From positions 1,020,501 to 1,084,500 of the forward strand of contig JACTAT010000006.1 of NCBI GenBank assembly GCA_014526335.1: 64,000 nt of DNA, in the 5' to 3' direction. Shown here one piece after another: positions 57,401 through 64,000 of the stretch (its first letter is position 1; each line of letters begins with the position of its first letter). The translations under genes and the position numbers were made by a program. The notes beneath the pieces were generated by a model, which searched no databases, was not told the DNA's origin, and saw only the letters and a list, made by a program, of their open reading frames with translations. Source of the stretch: Chrysaora quinquecirrha. Its lineage: Eukaryota > Cnidaria > Scyphozoa > Semaeostomeae > Pelagiidae.

Positions 57401-60400
57401 ACCAACGAAAACATATTTTAGAGATTGAACTTACTTCCTCTTGCAGAAGCGTCGTTACTTTCATCTCCTGAATAAAGGAAAGATATAAAACAATTAATTT
57501 CGAAGTTGATAGCCAAACCATCGTCATGCATATTCACCAAAGATTTCGGTAGGGGGAAGTAAATTTGGTCACATTCATTTCCCATAATCATGCTAAAACG
57601 CAAATTTCTGATACCCAAATTGTGTCTGACCAACCGTCGCTAACCTGGAGTGAATCTCCCTAGGTTAAACACAGTTCAATGGGGCTAAAATCGACTGAGC
57701 AACTGAGCTGATCCGTACATAAACTTATCTACTCGGCTCTCCGGCCTATCAGATCGCTATAATAATAAAAAAATTGCAGTCATTTGATTACCTGCACCAC
57801 CGATATCATTGTCGCTTTTTGCCGAGTCCAAATCACTTTGATCGAGGAAGGTCGCAGCAGTCGGTTGGGCACCGTCGCCGTCAGCATCTTCGTCGTTATT
57901 TTCGGCTGAAACGAATTGTTTAACATCAATTAGGCCCTGGCCAAACATTAATAAATTGTTCGTCAAACATTTGAATGTTCCTTTAAAAGCAATGTTTGAC
58001 CGTTTGGCCACGTCATGAAACATTGCTTGACAAGCAGAATTCGCTAATCAATGTGTTTGAAAACTTTGTGGCCAAATGGTCAAGCATGGTGTTTGAAAAG
58101 CGAATTTCAAATGTTTGACAAACAATCTTTGATAGTTTTGCCAGAGCCTTAATCGACAAAATATAATGAGAAATCTTGCCTTTAGTAAAATTCAAGTCCC
58201 TGGCCAAACGGTCAAACCTTGCTGGTCAAACATTAAGATTTCGGCTCTGACGAAACGTTCCAACATTGATGGTCAAACATTCAAAGGGTAGAAGTGGAAG
58301 ATACACTAGTTACCAAAGCTAACGCTGACCCTTAGGCTAACCCTAACTCTAGTCCCACCACCAAACCTATCCCTTACCCCAACCCTAGGGTACGAGAGCA
58401 GCACCCTTTTATATCTATCCCCGTACTTCTGTACCGGTTGTCAATTTGTAAAATTAAATAGTGTTACCTTCTTCGTATCCCTGTGTTATCTTTGCAGTTG
58501 GGTTCTTGTCCTCTTCATTCCCTTCTTCGTCACTGCCATCTCCGTTTTCCTGCATGAGATCAATGGTCCTTTTGTCGGCTGCGACATCATCCGATTGGGT
58601 TTCGACTAAGGAAGCACCTGCTTGCAAAAGTCGTAAGGGACTTCTGATTGGACGGGCCAATCGCTAGAAAAGAAAACAGGAATGTGTTATAGACTATCAG
58701 CCTACATTTACACTAAATTATTATTTATTTATTAAGAATCTTTAATAAAAAGTACAACAGCTATTAACAACTTCTTTAAGGCCGTGGCCAAAGGATGAAA
58801 GATTTCTGGTGAAAAATTTGAGATTGGCTTCATAAACATGTTTGACCGTTTGGCCACGTCACAAAACATTGCAAACAGAATGCACTCAGCTATGTTTTGG
58901 GGAACTTCAAAACAATTTTGCTTGTATCAAGCAAAAAAGATTGAAGCAGCAATGTTTTGTGATGTGGCCAAACGGTAAAACATTGTGTTTGGCAGAGCGA
59001 AATTCAAACAGCTGACCAACAATGTTTGATCGTTTGGCCATAGCCGGGGCCTGACGATCAGGTGTAATCATAATCAACCAAGTAGGCAGATGGAAGCAGA
59101 AAGAATTGAATTCCGGGAAGACCCTAATGAACTGAAACAGGTAATATACATAATACATAAAGGCAACAAGACATTAGCTTAGTGCTGAAAGCGTCTGGAA
59201 ATTTGGCTTGGAGAAGGTTAAGCACAAATAGCCAAGGGAGCCCACACAATCTGTTTGTCTTTGAAAACTGTTAAAATATTTTAAAAATGTGCTGGTGAAG
59301 GTTTTTCTCTAAGAAACGAAATACATTTAGGCCTCAACAAGAAAGCAACATATACTCACAAGCACAGATTTTCGCTTGGGCTTCTGCTCTTCTTTTTGCT
59401 AAAATAAAAAGCACACAGTAACTAAAAACATGACTTATCATTAAGTCTCACTTTCTGCTAATCTAGTAGACGTATTACCTGAGTCCCAGTTATCGCTCAT
59501 GAACCGAGGCTTACACTAAAATGAGATCACTCAAACTGGTAGTTTGACCGTCAAGCAGTTAAATCCAATAGCGAAAACTACGACTCAGGTTTACTAATTT
59601 AAGTAGGCCAACAGCAAAAGAAGTTCGCTGCAACTGAGCCAGTTTGAGCTGCATCTTTATAACAGCAACAAAAATCGCACAGTGGTGTGGTGGCAGCCAT
59701 AAGTGATAATCATGTAATACGTCTAGTTCACCACAGTTAGCCCAGGATATCAGGGATGTCCTAATCAAATAGGGGGGAGAGGACTTCTGTGATATACATG
59801 TGCTTCAGAGAATAGAGTAAGGAGTGATAACAAGGACATAACTCTGAAAGCATAACGACAGGGAATCATTTTAAAAGCTATGGACATAACTACGAAAGGA
59901 GGGGGCACTGTCTTCTGAAATATAGAATGTCTATATTTGCTACAATTGAAAGAAAGTTGTATGAATCTGGTGCACAGGAAATTTCTTGGTGCACAACGTG
60001 GTGCAAAACGTACTATAGAGTGGCACTGACATGTACCGAAGCCACAACTTGCACCAGAGGAGGTGTGCTCACCTAGGGCAGTCAATTTTTCAAAATACCT
60101 CATCTAGTTGGCTTAGTTTTCCGGTTTTCACACTACTCATCCTATCAATGAGAACCCATCCTCTCTTGTGCAATGTAGAGCCTGACTGAGGAGACATCAC
60201 CTCCATAATGCCAAAAGAATAGACTATCTTTTACCTTTTTGCCTTTTGCTTCCAGCTTTTTAGCTTGTTTTTCATATCGTGTAGCGGTCACTTCTTTTGG
60301 CTCTTCGAATTTCATTTCCTTATTGGGCTTTTTCTTATTCTTCTTGGACTTTGAAAGTTTAGTTTTTCTCGGTGGAGCTACAGCTTTCCTCGGTGGAGCG

Positions 60401-61724
60401 ACAGCCTTTCTCGGTGGAGCATCGGCTTTCCTCGGCGGAGCGACAGCCTTTCTCGGCGGAGCTACAGCTTTCCTCGGCGGAGCGACAGCCTTTCTTGGCG
60501 GAGCAACAGCCTTTCTCGGCGGAGCTACAGCTTTCCTCGGTGGAGCAGCAGCTTTTTTCGCTTGTTCTTTCGAGACTTTAGCTTTCTTTGGCTTGGCTGC
60601 TTTCTTTTTGGCATAAGGCAGCGTAGGGTTTCTTCTTTGCGCATGCTCATGCGTTCCCATGGTTGCCGTTGCCGTCATTACAATATCTCTTCCTGAAGCA
60701 TTTTTGGTTGGAGATTCAGACACGCTTTGTTTCTCTAATAAACAGAAATAAAATATATATCAATAAATGAATAAAACAATAAATCTGTTATATAATGACG
60801 AGCTAAACAATTTTTCTGTCCCAAACATGACCCATATCCTATGGGGGGTGGGGGAAGTCGGCAAAATATCTATAAGACCGTCACAAGTGTATACGTCAGA
60901 ATCATTTGATCAATTTTAAAGCTTCAGATATAGAAGTCTTAAATAAGAGGATTAAAAGCTTAAACATAAATAAGAATATAAGGTTTAAGATAAAAAAGAT
61001 GGAAGGTACAAGAATTAAGAACGAAAATGTCTCTGAATTGCGATAAACAGCGAAAACAATTTCGAACATATTAACCATTTTTCGTCTGACACTCCTCAGA
61101 GTATGAACGCCAGAAACAGCCTGAAACAATAAACTAAGACGGAATTTATACCCAGATGTGGCTCGAATTCGAAATGCACCATTCAGAAGAGAAGCTGAAT
61201 TGGCATTGTATGTTAAACACCAATTCCGCCTTAGTTTATTGTTCCGGTCTGTTTCTGACCTTCATACTCTGAGGAGTGTCAGGCGAAAAAAGCTTTTAAG
61301 TATGCCAGAAAATGTTTCCGCTGTTTATCGCAATTGTGAAGTTTAGTACTGCTGGAAAAAGTCTCTGTACTTAATAAAAGCTTTCTACGTAGGACACTCA
61401 AAAGGCTCGCTCCTCAGAGTGTAAATGCCAGAAATGCGCCTTTGTCAATTTTTTCGGCCTGTTTCTGACTCTCATATTTTGATTGATCTCCGCTTTTCTT
61501 CGCAATATTAAGAAGTTTGGAGGTTATGGCTAAAACATTAGAAAACCACGGAAACATTAAGCCTCACGGTTCTAAGATTTATCTGACGGAGCGTGGCTTT
61601 CTTCCAAAATGGTTCGTTGTAGATAAAGAAACGTAAAAACTACTAAATTCGTACCTTCTTCCTCTAATGAAACAGGAAAGCAAAGATAAGCGTTCACAAC
61701 GACGAAGATAAGTACAACTTTCAT
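54493..61724 (-). CDS. secreted lysine-rich/acidic protein of eight exons, function unknown
   Basis: Phase-consistent exons: 61724-61655, 60734-60235, 59398-59360, 58663-58468, 57905-57792, 57467-57435, 56867-55948, 54554-54493; about 644 residues. Exon 1 is a signal peptide (MKVVLIFVVVNAYLCFPVS). Exon 2 is strongly basic with nine heptads of AVAPPRK type and Lys-rich flanks. Exon 4 begins RLARPIRSPLRLLQ and turns acidic. Exons 5-7 are rich in Asp, Glu, Asn, Gly, Ser and Thr (ENNDEDADGDG, KPTTKPTEEATEPTEE, NPQDGTDKTSSNPQDGG). Exon 8 ends LDDADEAALSPP. No transmembrane segment or known domain. Exon 7 needs one extra base near 56686 to keep a single frame. Such composition occurs in extracellular matrix and coral skeletal matrix proteins; that role is a guess. 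Confidence 0.75.
54715..54930. repeat. CGTCTGACACTCCTCAGA-family repeat
   Basis: CTTAAAAGCTTTTTCGTCTG, ACACTCTTCAGAGTATAAAC, GATCGAAATGCAACAATC, GGCACTGTGTTTTAAACACC, AATCAGCT. It lies in intron 7 of the secreted-protein gene. Confidence 0.7.
57075..57210. repeat. empty-site paralogue of the repeat interrupted at 20004-21080
   Basis: TTTCTGACACAGTACAAGAC, GATAATCACCGCTTACAATGG, then CTCCGTCTCAAATCGTCGGG, aligning across the insertion point of the 20-kb element without it. Confidence 0.75.
57933..58148. mobile_element. 216-bp PIF/Harbinger-like MITE (GGCCCTGGCCAAACG family)
   Basis: GGCCCTGGCCAAACATTAAT at the left and GCCAGAGCC at the right, flanked by TTA on both sides (57930-57932, 58149-58151). 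A second partial copy follows at 58198-58290. In intron 4 of the secreted-protein gene. Confidence 0.8.
58780..59051. mobile_element. GGCCCTGGCCAAACG-family MITE
   Basis: GGCCGTGGCCAAAGGATG to CGTTTGGCCATAGCCGGGGCC, preceded by TAA and followed by TGA. Internal CAAAACATTG and CAATGTTTTG words. In intron 3 of the secreted-protein gene. Confidence 0.65.
60358..60555 (-). repeat. coding 21-bp tandem repeat (AVAPPRK heptads)
   Basis: Nine heptads in exon 2 of the secreted-protein gene: one AAAPPRK, seven AVAPPRK and one ADAPPRK. Third-position differences among units (GGTGGAGC/GGCGGAGC on the plus strand) show that they are not an assembly artefact of one copy. Confidence 0.9.
61070..61480. repeat. 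inverted pair plus a further copy of the CGTCTGACACTCCTCAGA repeat
   Basis: TTTTTCGTCTGACACTCCTC at 61078 and its inverse GAGGAGTGTCAGGCGAAAAA at about 61271 face each other, both with the AAGTATG/CATACT and CAGAAACAG blocks. Another partial copy follows at about 61385-61480. In the upstream part of the secreted-protein gene (intron 1). Confidence 0.7.
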
Positions 61725-62812
61725 GTTTTTCTTTGCGAAAATCTGAAAATCCAAGGAAACACGATTCAGATTAATGTTTACACGAGCAGCAATTAATACT
61801 CAATGAACTTCAAACAAACAAACAAACTTTTAATCAGCTAGATAAAATGTATACCTTTACTCAGAAATATTACAAATTTCCCAGACAATTTTAATTAGAA
61901 CTTCTCAATTTCAGTTTAATTGAATTTTATCTCAACATAAACGACAACGTACAAATAGTATCTTAGCAATCCAAAGGGAATTAGCGGGTGTCCAAAATGT
62001 TTGCTTCACGCTTGGTTGCACATTGACCGGTTTTTACTGATCCACGTAAACAAGCTAATTGATGCGCGGTAAATCTGGTTTCATTTAGCCAATAACTGGG
62101 TCAAAGGTTTCTGCTCTCATATACCCTGGGACAAATCGATTCAGGCATATCTTATTGCAATTACATAAACAAGAATGTCTCGGAAAAAAAGATAGGGGAC
62201 ACATGCAGTTTAGCAGACATTATTTCTTCCGAAATCGCACTGAGCTGAATTATTTTTTGGGTTCTACGTTAAGGTAAAGGTGAAATGGTGTATTTAGTGC
62301 CAGTCAATAGGAACTCAGTAATATGTAGGACGCTACGGTAGCTGGGCTCGCACTCCGACCTCGCAGAGCTTCTGACACCACGAGCCAGCTGCATTAGGCC
62401 ACCGAATAGGCCACAACGCCAAAGCACCTTCAACATTCGGAAATCAGCCCCAAACCCCCACTTGTACGGAAAGTTGTTCATTACCAATCCTATTTTAAAG
62501 CATTCAAACGCATCATTCTATTGCAGCTCTTTCAACTAAAATGCGTCTCCTTAACTGAAGATAAAACAATATGAACAGCCTTGCAGAACCGGCTATTAAG
62601 GGTTCCACTACTCTCAAAGCCCAGACATGCCATACAGAGTGAGGAGAGTTGCAAACTCTCGTAAATAACAGGAAAAATGCAAAAAGTTGAGATAAGGTCA
62701 CATCAAAGAATGCGGCATCGCACTCCTAAGATGGGCCTTGCGCTATTCAGTGGACCCAAACTCTAAACACAGAAATCTATACCTTGCAAAGACAGCAATC
62801 CTATATGCCTAA
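61725..62812. other. upstream flank of the secreted-protein gene, with SINE copy 4
   Basis: No gene recognised. 62274-62430 (minus strand) is a SINE copy with GGTGCTTTGGCGTTGTGGC, CTGGCTCGTGGTGTCAGAAG and a degraded B box GAGTGCGAGCCC. Confidence 0.55.
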
Positions 62813-63117
62813 CTGATTGACTGACTGACTGACTGACTGACTAACTAACTAACTAATTAACAAACTAATTAATTAATTAATTAAATAACTAACCACCTAA
62901 CAAATAAACTAACTTACTTAATAACTAATTAACAAATTAACTGACTATCTAACAAATTATCTAACTAAGTAGATAGTTAAACAAGCTAATAAACTAATTA
63001 ACCAACTAACTAACTAACTAGCTAACTAACTAACTAACTATCTAACTAACTAACTAACTAACTAACTAACAAACTAACTAACTAACTGACTAATTAAATA
63101 ACTAATGAACTAACCAT
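62813..63117. repeat. degenerate tetranucleotide microsatellite (CTGA/CTAA)n
   Basis: CTGA repeats at the left pass into CTAA, with AATT variants, in one 4-bp register over about 300 bp. The composition mirrors the tract at 26757-27046 on the other strand. Confidence 0.9.
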
Positions 63118-63304
63118 GTAAATAACGTCAAAATCAAGAGCCCTTTGGTAAACGGCAACCGCCCTGAAACCCAGCGATCAAAGAATCATTTCACTTGAAC
63201 AATGGAGACCCAGTAACTAAGCAACATCCAAAGCGTTTGATTAATGTAGGAAAATTGTGCAAAATCTGAGCATATTTCCCGCTGCGCATATGTTTCATAG
63301 TTTA

Positions 63305-63660
63305 CACTCTTTTTTATAAGAACCAGGAAATTTTAATCGAGGCTGGGTGTTCTTAAATTTATGCCGTTTTTGAGTCTGAAATGTTCTTAATCTGTTCTTA
63401 ATTCCTTGGTTACTAAGATAACTACATTTTTGAATAAATGTCTGGGGTGGTACTAGGTTTGTGTGAAAATGCAGCATTCTTATCTATATCTCTGTTTGCT
63501 TCCTTGTTACGTTCAGTCTGACTGTCTTACTTACATATTTCGCTGATATTCTTAGGGCTTTTGAAAAGCCCAGCCTGAGCTTGTTCTTAATTTGTTCTAA
63601 AAATCTGGGCAAATTCCAGGCTCGTGTTCTTATAAAATTGTTCTTATAAAAAAAAGAGTG
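63305..63660. mobile_element. TA-flanked MITE with repeated GTTCTTA motif (GTTNCTTA family, base N absent)
   Basis: CACTCTTTTTTATAAGAACC and the inverse ending AAAAAAAAGAGTG, between TA dinucleotides (63303-63304, 63661-63662). TGTTCTTA recurs near 63348, 63382, 63393, 63582, 63625 and 63639. Each is one base shorter than in the other elements. Confidence 0.8.
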
Positions 63661-63662
63661 TA

Positions 63663-64000
63663 ATCAATTTAAACAGCTATCCTATCAACTGCTTTCGCCT
63701 TTAAAAATTGCGCTACAACAAAGATTGGCAGAAAATCACTATCAGCACAAAAAAGATTGAGAATCAATATCAACACAAAAATTTTTAAAGACCAATTTGA
63801 AACTATTCAACAAACTACCAACCGATATATCCCCTATCTCAGCTAATAACAAACGTAAATGAAATTGCGAGCCATGATTGTTATACAACGCCAAATCGTG
63901 AGCTACCACAGGCTAAAACGATCAAGAAGAAGCAACCGACCGGATGAAAAATTATTCCCAAATTTTCCAACACAACATAAGCAAATTTGCCAAAAGCAAC
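63663..64000. other. window edge, nothing recognised
   Basis: AT-rich; a small direct repeat (ATCA(G/A)CACAAAAA..TTGA) near 63738-63780. No gene seen. Confidence 0.4.

Noticed and set aside
58330..58395. Telomere-like CTAACCCTAAC words
   Set aside because: Only one or two imperfect TAACCC units among other CCC-rich words; too little for an interstitial telomeric array.
60239..60616. Plus-strand ORF with FLGGATA repeats
   Set aside because: Antisense of the AVAPPRK repeat exon.

Overview
This is eukaryotic, metazoan DNA: AT-rich, with intron-split genes using GT-AG splice sites and very dense in DNA-transposon debris. The gene set (a two-exon p21/p27-type CDK inhibitor, two IkappaB genes, taspase-1, NDUFB8, a DEG/ENaC channel, an EFHD/swiprosin exon) and the repeat style suggest an anthozoan cnidarian, possibly a stony coral. 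That assignment is inference; nothing in the window proves the species.

Layout. 118-269 (-): first coding exon of an EF-hand swiprosin gene running off the left edge. 480-6932: transposon-rich. 6933-8460 (-): CDKN1-like CDK inhibitor with a cell-cycle type promoter. 8500-15930: non-coding, with a large ATC/ATG microsatellite and several small DNA elements. 15931-18637 (-): intronless taspase-1 with about 12.5 tandem repeats inserted between the alpha and beta halves. 19031-24874 (+): five-exon NDUFB8 (complex I), divergent from taspase-1 across 393 bp. 24875-31979: minisatellites, microsatellites and MITEs. 31980-33410 (+): DEG/ENaC channel in a single coding exon. 37963-42080 (-) and 45603-49707 (-): tandem five-exon IkappaB paralogues. 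50034-52067: a hAT transposon holding two younger nested insertions. 54493-61724 (-): an eight-exon secreted protein, lysine-rich then acidic, that I do not recognise. 61725-64000: repeats.

The genes are not an operon-like system. The IkappaB pair is the main functional cluster: both encode six ankyrin repeats behind a DSG phosphorylation motif, and the 42-kb copy has two perfect NF-kappaB sites nearby, as expected for an NF-kappaB feedback inhibitor. The transposons show good internal evidence of mechanism: perfect 8-bp (hAT), 9-bp and TA/TWA target duplications, an empty-site paralogue inside the same window, and a TA-flanked family whose repeated internal motif GTTNCTTA takes a different N in different elements.

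Five one-base deletions interrupt otherwise intact reading frames in four genes, three clearly in homopolymer runs. They look more like assembly error than gene death, so I annotate these genes as CDS and flag the breaks.
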